From assembly GCA_964455905.1 (NCBI GenBank), contig CAYVYN010000008.1, positions 1 to 64,000 of the forward strand: a stretch of DNA of 64,000 nucleotides, written 5' to 3'. Positions 51,191 through 59,922 of the stretch are shown here, in pieces. Position numbers and translations under genes: made by a program. How positions within the stretch are numbered: the stretch's first letter is position 1; each line of letters starts with the position of its first letter. The notes beneath the pieces were generated by a model. The model worked only from the letters and a program-made list of their open reading frames with translations. It was not told the origin of the DNA and did no database searches. Source of the stretch: CAIJXB01 sp964455905. GTDB lineage: Bacteria; Chlamydiota; Chlamydiia; Chlamydiales; Rhabdochlamydiaceae.

Positions 51191-52504
51191 ATGACAAGAA
51201 AAACATTTGTTATTGATACTAATGTCCTTTTGCATGATCCAGATGCAATTCGTAAGTTTAAAAATAATGATGTGGTAATCCCTTTGGGGGTCTTAGAAGA
51301 GCTTGATGGTATGAAGCGGCAGTCTGATGAGTTAGGGAAAAATGCTAGGCAGGTTGTTCGTTATATAGATTCTTTAAAAGAAAGTAAAAAAGGTAATTTA
51401 CATTCAGGTGTTGGGATTGAAAACGGGATTAGTGTTCGGGTGTATGTAGATACGCAGATCAAGGAAAAACAATCCTTCCCTCTTTCTATGGATCGAAGCG
51501 CACATAAGATTCTTTTAGCTGCGCATCAGATGAAGGAGATGGGCGGCGTTGTTGTTTTAGTTTCAAAAGATTTTGTTATGAGAGTGAAAGCTGAGGCGAT
51601 TGGCATTGAAGCGGAAGATTATGAAAATCCAAAGATGTCTTTTGAAAAGATGTATAAGGGCTATCGTAAGATTGAAGTTCCTAAGCGTGAAATAGATCTT
51701 TTTTATAAGGATGGCTTTCTTGCTATGGAGTTGGAGGATTGCGCTCCTAATGAATATTGCTTGATGACATCTCCCGAGCAGTCATCTGCTTTAGCGAAAT
51801 ATAATATTGAATTAAAGCGTTTAGAGCCTTTAATCAAAATTTCTAGAGATATTTGGGGAATACATCCTTTAAATATGGAGCAAAAATGTGCTTTGGATCT
51901 TTTACTTCGCGACGATGTGAAGCTGGTTTCTTTAGTTGGTCAAGCGGGTACAGGTAAGACTCTTTTGGCTCTTGCTGCTGCTTTAAGAAAGGTTTTTGAT
52001 GAACCAGTTTATAATCGTATTTTGGTTAGCCGGCCTATTATGCCTTTAGGTAAGGATATAGGCTATCTTCCAGGAACTAAAGATGAAAAGCTTTTTCACT
52101 GGATGCAGCCTATTTATGATAATTTAGAGTATTTGTGCAGTTCGACTGGGGGGCCTGCTAGTGGAGTAGAAACTCAGAAATGGATCATGGAAAGCAAGAA
52201 AATTGAAATGGAGGCCGTTACCTATATTCGGGGGAGAACATTACCTAAGATGTTTATTATCATTGACGAGGCTCAAAATTTAACGCCGCATGAAGTGAAA
52301 ACAGTTATTTCTCGAGCTGGAAAAGGGACTAAGGTTATTTTAACGGGGGATCCGACGCAAATAGATAATCCTTATTTGGATAAGGATTCTAACGCGTTGA
52401 CTTTTGTAGTTGGAAAGTTTAAGAATGAGCCTATTTTTGGGCATATTTCGCTCGAAAGAACAGAAAGATCAGAGCTTGCCGCGCTTGCTGCGGATATTTT
52501 ATAA
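51191..52504 (+). CDS. phoH: PIN-PhoH ATPase (YlaK-like)
   Basis: A 437-aa fusion. The N-terminal PIN ribonuclease domain (~1-125) has the acidic residues VIDTNVLLHD, GVLEELDGMKRQ and KARQ-like NARQVVRYID, with VLVSKDFVMRVKA later. The C-terminal PhoH domain has Walker A GQAGTGKTLLALAAAL near 250 and Walker B FIIIDEAQNLTPHEVKTVIS near 355. PhoH proteins are ATP-dependent helicase-like partners of RNA metabolism; the fused form combines unwinding with RNA cleavage. It is monocistronic, ending in a bidirectional terminator. Confidence 0.95.
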   Translation: MTRKTFVIDTNVLLHDPDAIRKFKNNDVVIPLGVLEELDGMKRQSDELGKNARQVVRYIDSLKESKKGNLHSGVGIENGISVRVYVDTQIKEKQSFPLSMDRSAHKILLAAHQMKEMGGVVVLVSKDFVMRVKAEAIGIEAEDYENPKMSFEKMYKGYRKIEVPKREIDLFYKDGFLAMELEDCAPNEYCLMTSPEQSSALAKYNIELKRLEPLIKISRDIWGIHPLNMEQKCALDLLLRDDVKLVSLVGQAGTGKTLLALAAALRKVFDEPVYNRILVSRPIMPLGKDIGYLPGTKDEKLFHWMQPIYDNLEYLCSSTGGPASGVETQKWIMESKKIEMEAVTYIRGRTLPKMFIIIDEAQNLTPHEVKTVISRAGKGTKVILTGDPTQIDNPYLDKDSNALTFVVGKFKNEPIFGHISLERTERSELAALAADIL

Positions 52505-52515
52505 GGAATTAAAAA

Positions 52516-52553
52516 AGAATGCTCCTCCAAATGAAGGAGCATTCTTTTTTTTT
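52516..52553. terminator. Bidirectional terminator between phoH and the DEAD-box gene
   Basis: Eleven-base arms AGAATGCTCCT (52516-52526) and AGGAGCATTCT (52535-52545) with A6 on the left and a run of T on the right. It overlaps the stop codon of the DEAD-box gene. Confidence 0.92.
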
Positions 52554-54120
52554 AGTATCGTTTTTTTGGCTTTTTCACGTCGCTTGGATGTGAAAATTTC
52601 TTTTTAGGATATGATCCAAAAGCATCAGGTTCAGCTCTTTCAGATCTTCCGCTATGAAATTTACGCTCGTCTCTTCCACCTGATCTGCTAGGGCGCGGGC
52701 CTGATCTGTTAAAAGATCTGTTGTCGTCAAAACGGCGGCTAGGTCTGCCTTCTGATCTTTTTGGAGCGGAGATCGCTTCTAAAATACCGATTGTCTCAGG
52801 GCCTTCAATAGGGTTTTTGGATAAAATCCAGCCTAATAGTTTTGCTGATAGCGTTTGTAGGTCCATTTCTTTTTGAACGGATTCGATCACGGCAGGAATG
52901 TCGCTTGTTGGCACTTGACCTTTAATTTGTGCTAAAAGTCTGTGAACCTGTGATTTGCGAATTTCTTGTTTTGAAGGAATGAAGAATCTTTCTAAATGTC
53001 CACCGGTTGTTTTTTGGAATTGGAGCAGTTTGCTGTATTCTCTTGGGGTTACAAATGTAATTGAAATCCCTTTTTTGCCTGCGCGCCCTGTTCTTCCAAT
53101 TCTGTGGACGTAGTTTTCTGCATCAAATGGAATGTGGTAGTTAATTACGTGAGATACGTCGACAATGTTAAGTCCTCTTGCTGCAACGTCTGTAGCCACT
53201 AATATTTTAGATTTCCCTGTGCGGAAAGAGTGAGTCACGTTTTCTCTTTGAGATTGTTCCATATCTCCGTGAAGCCCACTTGCGGCTTGGCCTCGTTGTG
53301 TTAAAACTTGGCTAAGTCTATCGACTTCTTTTTTTGTTTTACAGAAAATGATCGATTTGAAGAGGTCATTTGCTTCAAAAAGACGGACGATAGCTTCGTC
53401 TCTTTCAAAATCTTGTAATACGCAGTAATGCTGTGCGATGTCTTCGTTAGTTGCTTGTGTTTGTGTGGCTTTTACAACTATTGGAGAATTTAGGATTCGT
53501 TTAGCTAAAGATTGAATCGCTGAAGGCATTGTTGCGGAAAACATTAAAGTTTGTCGTTCTTTAGGTAAGAATTCAAAAATAGCTTGTAAATCTTCTAAAA
53601 ATCCCATGTCTAACATTTCGTCAGCTTCATCGATGATGACAAGTGATGGGTTGAATGGTCCGATTTTATTTCCTTGTAGAAGGTCGAGAAGTCTTCCTGG
53701 GGTAGCAACCACAACCTGAGCCCCTCTTTTAATTGCGTCGATCTGGTTGAAAAAAGATTTTCCACCGTAGATAGTTGCTGTACGAACTTTTAAAAAACTT
53801 CCTAAGCGAGAAAATTCTTCACTTACTTGAGAAGCGAGTTCTCTTGTTGGAGTGATGACTAGAACTTCGGGAGATCCAGTGTTTTTTAAAAGGTGCATTG
53901 CAGGTAGCGCGAAAGCTGCTGTTTTTCCTGTTCCTGTTTGCGCGTGTCCAATTACATCAGATCCAGCTAAGATAAGAGGGATGACTTCTTCTTGGATTGG
54001 GCTTGGAGTTTTAAATCCTGCTTTTTTTAAAGCGTCTAGTAAGCCTTGTTTTAGATTTAATTTTTCAAAGCCGTTTTCTGTTGTGTTTTCTATTATGTTT
54101 TCTATTTCTTCTGTATGCAT
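52552..54120 (-). CDS. deaD: DEAD-box RNA helicase
   Basis: About 522 aa from the ATG at 54120 (AAGGT ahead); 30 more upstream codons are open but not helicase-like. Motifs: Q motif FKTPSPIQEEVIPLI, Walker A QTGTGKT (61-67), PTRELA, TPGR, DEAD (164-167), SAT (FSATMP), then in domain 2 IFCKTKKEVDRLS, ATDVAARGLN and HRIGRTGRAG. The C-terminal ~80 residues are Arg/Gly/Ser-rich (SEGRPSRRFDDNRSFNRSGP), an RNA-binding tail. It unwinds structured RNA, in ribosome assembly or mRNA decay. The N-terminal 20 residues (EIENIIENTTENGFEK) are a short extra helix. Confidence 0.95.
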   Translation of the reverse strand: MHTEEIENIIENTTENGFEKLNLKQGLLDALKKAGFKTPSPIQEEVIPLILAGSDVIGHAQTGTGKTAAFALPAMHLLKNTGSPEVLVITPTRELASQVSEEFSRLGSFLKVRTATIYGGKSFFNQIDAIKRGAQVVVATPGRLLDLLQGNKIGPFNPSLVIIDEADEMLDMGFLEDLQAIFEFLPKERQTLMFSATMPSAIQSLAKRILNSPIVVKATQTQATNEDIAQHYCVLQDFERDEAIVRLFEANDLFKSIIFCKTKKEVDRLSQVLTQRGQAASGLHGDMEQSQRENVTHSFRTGKSKILVATDVAARGLNIVDVSHVINYHIPFDAENYVHRIGRTGRAGKKGISITFVTPREYSKLLQFQKTTGGHLERFFIPSKQEIRKSQVHRLLAQIKGQVPTSDIPAVIESVQKEMDLQTLSAKLLGWILSKNPIEGPETIGILEAISAPKRSEGRPSRRFDDNRSFNRSGPRPSRSGGRDERKFHSGRSERAEPDAFGSYPKKKFSHPSDVKKPKKRY

Positions 54121-54387
54121 GTGATACCTTATGGGTTGTGGTATTTTTATTTCAGGCTTATGCCTTTGACTGTAAGCGCTTCGTCCGTCAATAAAAATCA
54201 CAAGACTCAAGGTAAATCTTGAAAACCTAAGAATTGAAGCAAGCAGTCAAAATAAATGAATTTAATCATTAATCACAAAGATGATAGCATGGATCGATAA
54301 TTTTAAACAGCAGAATAAACCAATTTTTCGTCAAATATCCTTTTTGATAGAGTTTTGGTGTAAAAAAACTTATGGAGAATATTTTTT

Positions 54388-56172
54388 GTGACAGTACTCG
54401 TTAGCATACAATCTCTTTCTAAATCTTTCGGTTCTCAAAATCTTTTTACTGACATTTCGTTTTCTTTGTATGAAGGAGATAGGATGGGTCTTGCAGGTCC
54501 TAATGGAGCGGGAAAATCGACTCTTTTAAAGATTTTATTTGGGGTTGAGAGGCCCGATTCTGGTGTTGTGGCCAAACGACAGGGGCTAAAAATAGCTTAT
54601 GCAAGTCAGACTCCAGATTTCCCTTCAAAATCAATTGAGGAGATTTTAGTTGAAGCTGCTGATCGATTACCTAAAGAAGAGGCACAACTAAAAGCTCATA
54701 TTTTACTAGATAGAGCTGGTTTTTCTGATTGTTTGGCTGATGGCTCTAAGTTGTCAGGTGGGTGGAAAAAGAGATTAGATATGATTCGAGTTCTTATGCA
54801 AGATCCCGATCTTGTTCTTTTGGATGAGCCCACTAATCACTTAGATTTAGAGGGTATTCTTTGGTTGGAGAAATTTTTAAAAAAAGAAAGGGTGTCGTAT
54901 TTAATTGTAAGCCATGATCGTTATTTTTTAGAAAATACCTGTTCAAAGATGCTCGAGCTGAATAGGTGTTTTCCTAAAGGAACCTTTTTGGTTGAAGGTG
55001 GGTGGACTACTTTTATGGAAAGAAAGCTTGATTTTTTAGAAGTTCAGCTTAAACAGGAAAGAAGTCTTGCTTCGACGGTTCGTGATGAAGTGGAGTGGAT
55101 GCGGAAATCTCCTAAAGCCAGAACTACTAAATCAAAATCTCGTATACAACGAGCCGAGCAGATGATCGAACAGTTGCAGGACTTAGGAGGACGAAATCAA
55201 AAAAAGGATGTTTCTATTGATTTTGTCGCCTCAGAAAGAGAAACAAGAAATTTAATTGTCGCAAAAAATTTAACTAAAAGTTTAGGTGGGAAACAGTTAT
55301 TTCAGGGTATTGATTTGAAGCTTTCTCCAGGGAGTCGTTTGGGGATTGTTGGCGGAAATGGTACAGGTAAAACGACACTTTTAAAAATTTTAGCAGGAGA
55401 AATTCCTTCCGATTTAGGCACTATTAAATACGCTCAAGATTTAAAGCTTGTTTATTTTGATCAACATAGAGAGAAAATAGATCAAAATAGCACTTTAAGA
55501 GAGGCTCTTTCTCCTTCTGGTGATTTTATTCGGTTTAAGGGACAGGAGATTCATGTAAATGGTTGGGCTAAAAAGTTTTTGTTTTATCCAGATCGATTAA
55601 ACATGCCAGTAAGTTGTCTTTCTGGAGGGGAAAGGGCCCGTATTCTATTAGCTAGACTTATGCTACAACCAGCCGACGTTCTTTTTCTAGACGAACCAAC
55701 AAATGATTTGGATGTCGCAACTCTTGAAGTAATTGAAAATAGTCTTATTGAGTTTCCAGGGGCAGTTGTCTTAATTAGTCATGATCGTTGTTTAATGGAT
55801 ACTGTTTGCACGCAAATTTTAGGTCTTGGTGAAGGCAATGAGCAGACTATTTTTGCAGACTATTCTCAGTGGGAAAAGGCTTTTCAGGGCTCATTTTCAA
55901 AAAAAGAAAAAGAAAAGACCCCAGTTATCAAAACAGAGAAAGTTCAAGATTCTAAAAAGCTTTCTTATAAGGATAAAAAAGAGTTAGAGGGTATGGAAGC
56001 GTCAATTTTGGTACAAGAAGAAGCTCTTTTAATCCTTCAGGCTAAGCTTGATAATAAGTCCCTTAGCCCTCAAGAAACGCATGTTGTGTATCAGAAAATG
56101 GGTGAGATTCAAGAAGGGATAGATCGTCTTTATCTAAGATGGCAGGAGTTGTTAGATAGGCCTCTTACATAA
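54388..56172 (+). CDS. uup: ABC-F family ATPase (Uup-like)
   Basis: A 594-aa soluble protein with two ABC domains. Walker A is GPNGAGKSTLLK (~36) and GGNGTGKTTLLK (~327); signatures KLSGGWKKRLDMIRVLM and CLSGGERARILLARLML; Walker B LLDEPTNHLDLEG and FLDEPTNDLDVAT. The linker includes SPKARTTKSKSRIQRAEQMI, and a C-terminal coiled coil (~540-590) as in Uup. It starts at GTG 54388. Uup acts at the ribosome and in transposon excision in E. coli. It is the second ABC-F in this window; their roles likely differ. It is monocistronic. Confidence 0.93.
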   Translation: MTVLVSIQSLSKSFGSQNLFTDISFSLYEGDRMGLAGPNGAGKSTLLKILFGVERPDSGVVAKRQGLKIAYASQTPDFPSKSIEEILVEAADRLPKEEAQLKAHILLDRAGFSDCLADGSKLSGGWKKRLDMIRVLMQDPDLVLLDEPTNHLDLEGILWLEKFLKKERVSYLIVSHDRYFLENTCSKMLELNRCFPKGTFLVEGGWTTFMERKLDFLEVQLKQERSLASTVRDEVEWMRKSPKARTTKSKSRIQRAEQMIEQLQDLGGRNQKKDVSIDFVASERETRNLIVAKNLTKSLGGKQLFQGIDLKLSPGSRLGIVGGNGTGKTTLLKILAGEIPSDLGTIKYAQDLKLVYFDQHREKIDQNSTLREALSPSGDFIRFKGQEIHVNGWAKKFLFYPDRLNMPVSCLSGGERARILLARLMLQPADVLFLDEPTNDLDVATLEVIENSLIEFPGAVVLISHDRCLMDTVCTQILGLGEGNEQTIFADYSQWEKAFQGSFSKKEKEKTPVIKTEKVQDSKKLSYKDKKELEGMEASILVQEEALLILQAKLDNKSLSPQETHVVYQKMGEIQEGIDRLYLRWQELLDRPLT

Positions 56173-56279
56173 TTAATTATAAGTAGTGGTTCGTGTTTTT
56201 TTTGTTGATTTTCTTTTTTTTGTAATTTACATGTTGAATATTTGCTTTGCGTTAATGTTATTTATTGAAGTGGGTTAAA

Positions 56280-57749
56280 ATGAGTGGTGTAGGCATTAAT
56301 ACGCTAATAAAAGAAGCTATGCTTTTAAATCATGCGTTAATCGATCCAAAAATAAGTCTCTGTGGATCTGGATCGGAGGATAAAAAGAGAGCCGAGTTTC
56401 AGATTAAAGCCTTTTTGGAGAAAGCAAGTCCTTATATGGGAACCCAACAACTGAGCCCTTCGTTAAAAGAACTCAGGGAAACATGCCGTTTAAATGGACT
56501 AATAGGAGAGTTTAGTTTAAGGGTTCAGAAGTTTGTAACCCCCATTTTAAAGCTTCCCCAGGATGCGCTTAATACTATAATTGAGTTTCTGTCTCCTGAA
56601 GATTTTAGTAAAGCTGTAGTAACATCAAAAGCCTCAAACCGATCTTTAGCAAAGGCATGTTATATCCAAAGGCTTATTAAAATCTCTAAAGGATACCCTG
56701 TTAAAGACTTTGGATTAACAGAAGATTCTTTGCTTTTATTGATAAAAAGAAATCAGGCGTTCGAAAGAAAAAAAGAGGGAATTACAATAAAGCGCTTGAA
56801 TTTAGATCATGTTAAAATCACAAATTTTAGTGCCTTATTAGAATTATGTCCCAAAGTTCATAGCTTGTCATTTGTTGTTGAAGTTTTTTTTAAAAGTTTT
56901 GTGGCAGAGCAGGTTTCTCTCTATCAGAATATACGCGAGTTGAATCTAAAAAATAACCGGATAGGTGCTGAGGGGGCTAGGGCCATCAGCAGGATGCTTA
57001 ATTTGACTAGTCTAGATCTTAGTAGTAATTATATAGACGCTGAGGGAGCTATAGCCATCGCGGGAATGTCTGGTGTGACAGAGCTGAACCTTAGCGAAAA
57101 TCCGCTAGGCTTTGGTGGAATTAAGGCTATTAGCGGGATGGGTAATGTGACGAGCTTAGATCTTAGCTTCAATTCGGTATACTCTGCAGGAGCTATAGTC
57201 ATTAGTAGTATGGTTAATCTAAAGATCCTGTGTCTTTTACGTGCTGCTATAGATAATGATGGTGCTGTAGCCATAAGTACAATGACTAATTTGATGAGTT
57301 TAAATCTTGCAGATAACCATTTAAACGACCAGGGAGCTTTAGCTATCAGTCGAATGCTTAAGTTGACCCTATTGAATCTTAGCAACAATAGTATAAGGTC
57401 TACGGGAGCTACAGCTATCAGCACGATGGCTAATCTGAAGACTCTTTATCTTAACAAGAGCCGTATAGATGTTCATGGAGCTAGCGCTATTAGCGAAATG
57501 GTTAGTCTGACGAGCTTGGATCTTAGCTTCAATAACCTGGGCGATGCGGGAGCTATAGTCATTAGTAGAATGTGTAATGTGACGAACCTCTTTCTTAAGC
57601 AAACCAAGATAGGTGATGAGGGAACTATGGCGGTTAGCAGAATAGGAAGACTCGCGATTTTAAATCTTCAGGACAACAATATAAGTGATGTATTGAAAGA
57701 GCAAGTTCGCCAAGCGCTTAAAGCTCGGAGAGTTAAAATTGAATTATGA
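56280..57749 (+). CDS. F-box-like leucine-rich-repeat protein, candidate effector
   Basis: About 489 aa from the ATG at 56280. Residues ~88-125 (PILKLPQDALNTIIEFLSPE then DFSKAVVTSKASNRS) read like an F-box: LP..x..I..FL...D......S. Then comes a conserved block (ITIKRLNLDHVKITNFSALL, ELCPKVHSLS, ~168-198), then about eleven 24-aa LRRs of the ribonuclease-inhibitor type (IRELNLKNNRIGAEGARAIS) to ~470. F-box/LRR proteins recruit targets to the eukaryotic SCF ubiquitin ligase; bacteria lack it, so host action is inferred. There is no signal peptide. It is paralogous to the gene at 58062 (similar N-terminus KKRAEFQIKAFLEKAS). Confidence 0.87.
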   Translation: MSGVGINTLIKEAMLLNHALIDPKISLCGSGSEDKKRAEFQIKAFLEKASPYMGTQQLSPSLKELRETCRLNGLIGEFSLRVQKFVTPILKLPQDALNTIIEFLSPEDFSKAVVTSKASNRSLAKACYIQRLIKISKGYPVKDFGLTEDSLLLLIKRNQAFERKKEGITIKRLNLDHVKITNFSALLELCPKVHSLSFVVEVFFKSFVAEQVSLYQNIRELNLKNNRIGAEGARAISRMLNLTSLDLSSNYIDAEGAIAIAGMSGVTELNLSENPLGFGGIKAISGMGNVTSLDLSFNSVYSAGAIVISSMVNLKILCLLRAAIDNDGAVAISTMTNLMSLNLADNHLNDQGALAISRMLKLTLLNLSNNSIRSTGATAISTMANLKTLYLNKSRIDVHGASAISEMVSLTSLDLSFNNLGDAGAIVISRMCNVTNLFLKQTKIGDEGTMAVSRIGRLAILNLQDNNISDVLKEQVRQALKARRVKIEL

Positions 57750-58061
57750 AACCGCCCAAGCAAAAAAATCAGAGGTTTTTCTTTTGTCTAAAAAATAAAA
57801 AAAGCTTTTTAGTAAAAGAGAATTACTTCCTTGTTAGTTTAGATGTATAGAAATTACAAAAAAGTAAAGCTTAAAAAAGCTACCTAAGACGTTTTTTAGA
57901 TCAATCAACAATAGATTTGAATGTTGAGATTCTTTAGTGCAACGTTTTTAGAAGTTATATTCGTTAATATCTAAAGCATCTAATCTTAATTTAATTTTTT
58001 TTGTGATGTTTTTTGTGAGAAGTATTTATTCTATATTAATAAGTGTGTTAAAAGGGTCAAG
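57750..58061. other. Interval between the tandem LRR genes
   Basis: AT-rich, no ORF or terminator clearly seen. It should contain the promoter of the second LRR gene. Confidence 0.5.
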
Positions 58062-59504
58062 ATGGATAATGGAAGAATTGATGCGCTAAAGAAAGAAGCG
58101 TCTTTTTTAAATGATGTTTTAAACGATCATGAAATGAGTTTTTTTCGATTTGAGTCAACCAATAAACGCCGAGCTGAATTTTATATTAAGGCATTTCTCG
58201 AAAAAGCATCCCTTTATATGCAAAATTCGGAGCTGAGCCCGTTTTTAGAAAAACTTAGAAAAACATGTTTTTCAAATGGTCTTGGGGAGTCTAGTTCAAA
58301 AATTCAAAGGTTTGTAACTCCTATATTAAAACTTTCAGATGACATCTTGAGTCTGATAGGAGTTTTTTTGTCCCATGAAGACCTCTATAAAATTAGCGTA
58401 ACATCAAAGTCTATTTTGGCAAGGTTATCGGATACGGGAAAACTTATTAGGATCGCTAAAGGGGAGCCTGTCGAACATCTTCAGTTAACAGAAAAGTCTT
58501 TACTAGCGTTGCTAAGAAGAAACGATTCCATTAAAATACAACAGTTGAATTTAGATCGTGTTCAGCTTACTGAGATTGGTGCATTATTAGAACTGTGTAC
58601 TAAAATTCACACCTTATCAGCTAACTATTGTGATTTTAATAGTTTTATGCCAGATCCACTTCCCTTTCACGCCAACATACAGGAGTTAAGTCTTCGCTGT
58701 GCTCAGATAGATGAGGATGGAGCTACAACTATTAGCAAAATGCTAGGATTGACGCGACTGGATCTTTCTTGTAACCAAGTAGGCATTGAGGGGGCTAGGG
58801 CAATTGGGACAATGTCTAATTTGAAGAAGCTAGAGCTTAGCGATAATCAGATAGATGAGGATGGAGCTACAAGTATTAGCAAAATGCTAGGATTGACGCA
58901 TCTAGGTCTTTGTAATAACAAAATAGGTGTTCAGGGCTCTATAGCCATATGCGCAATGTCTAATTTGAAGAGCTTGGATCTTAGTCATAACCAGATATGC
59001 GATGAGGGAGCTAGGGCAATTGGGACAATGTCTAATTTGAAGAGTCTGAATCTTACAAGCGCCGGTATAGGCGTTGAAGGAGCTAGAGCTATCAGTAAAA
59101 TGGTTAATTTGGAGAGCTTAAATCTTGAATGGAACAAGATAGGTGATGAGGGTGTTAAAGCTATCAGCTTAATGGCTAATGTGAAGAATTTGGATCTAAG
59201 TCGTAATTTGATAGGCGTTATCGGTGCTCAAGCGATTAGCATGATGTTTGGGCTGACTAGATTGAACCTTAACGGTAATAAAATAGGCGATGAGGGAGTT
59301 AGAGCAATCTCTAGGATGGGCAATGTGACGAACTTGGGGCTTCGGTATAACGCGATAAGCGCCGCAGGAGCTGGCTTTGTCGGGACAATGGCTAGTCTGA
59401 AGAGCTTGGATCTCCGATATAACGATATAAGCTTTCCTGTTTGGAAGCAACTTTCTAAAGATTTTGAGGCTAGGGGAGTTTTTTTTAGATGTAATAACAA
59501 TTGA
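58062..59504 (+). CDS. F-box-like leucine-rich-repeat protein, tandem paralogue
   Basis: A 480-aa protein with the same plan as the gene at 56280. The N-terminal helical block includes NKRRAEFYIKAFLEKASLYM; the F-box-like motif is at ~88-122 (PILKLSDDILSLIGVFLSHE then DLYKISVTSKSIL). The shared block IKIQQLNLDRVQLTEIGALL with ELCTKIHTLSA is at ~157-187, then ten LRRs (LTRLDLSCNQVGIEGARAIG and so on) to the end. Some LRR units are near-identical at the DNA level (~58700-59000), showing recent internal duplication. Role as for its neighbour: a host-directed ubiquitin-ligase adaptor is inferred. Confidence 0.87.
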   Translation: MDNGRIDALKKEASFLNDVLNDHEMSFFRFESTNKRRAEFYIKAFLEKASLYMQNSELSPFLEKLRKTCFSNGLGESSSKIQRFVTPILKLSDDILSLIGVFLSHEDLYKISVTSKSILARLSDTGKLIRIAKGEPVEHLQLTEKSLLALLRRNDSIKIQQLNLDRVQLTEIGALLELCTKIHTLSANYCDFNSFMPDPLPFHANIQELSLRCAQIDEDGATTISKMLGLTRLDLSCNQVGIEGARAIGTMSNLKKLELSDNQIDEDGATSISKMLGLTHLGLCNNKIGVQGSIAICAMSNLKSLDLSHNQICDEGARAIGTMSNLKSLNLTSAGIGVEGARAISKMVNLESLNLEWNKIGDEGVKAISLMANVKNLDLSRNLIGVIGAQAISMMFGLTRLNLNGNKIGDEGVRAISRMGNVTNLGLRYNAISAAGAGFVGTMASLKSLDLRYNDISFPVWKQLSKDFEARGVFFRCNNN

Positions 59505-59922
59505 TTTGGATCTTATCAATCTTGAATGGATTGTAAGTAGGTAACATGCCGTGCTTATTATTCAATCCGCAAGGTGTGTACGTAAGCATTTGTAAGCAAA
59601 GTGTTTTTAAAGGTTTTTTTAGTCTGAGAAATTAGCAGGAAAATGGAAAAGGGTTAAAGAGAGCGATTTTTTTTATAAGGCTATCTTATTTTAGTTTTTT
59701 GAGAAGTTTTTACTTTGCTGTTTTTTAAAAAAACATTTGTCTTTCTTAAAATTCAGTTTAGCATTTAGTCGTTTTTCGATATTAAATTGAAGCTAAAAAT
59801 AAAATATATTTCGTTAAATTGTTTTTGTTTAACAATTCAAATGTTTTATTGTTCGTATTTTTTTGTTTGTTTTAAAAAATGATTTTTGCTATAATTTTTT
59901 TAAAAATTAAATAGAGAGTTGT
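59505..59922. other. AT-rich upstream region of brnQ
   Basis: No gene was seen. The downstream end has a promoter (59867-59895). Poly-T/poly-A stretches fill the remainder. Confidence 0.55.
59867..59895 (+). promoter_or_regulatory. Promoter of brnQ
   Basis: TTGTTT (59867-59872), 17-bp spacer, exact TATAAT (59890-59895). Transcription would begin ~20 bp before the ATG. Confidence 0.65.

Noticed and set aside
57029..57424. 131-aa minus-strand ORF inside the LRR gene
   Set aside because: The apparent repeats mirror the LRR repeats of the real plus-strand gene.
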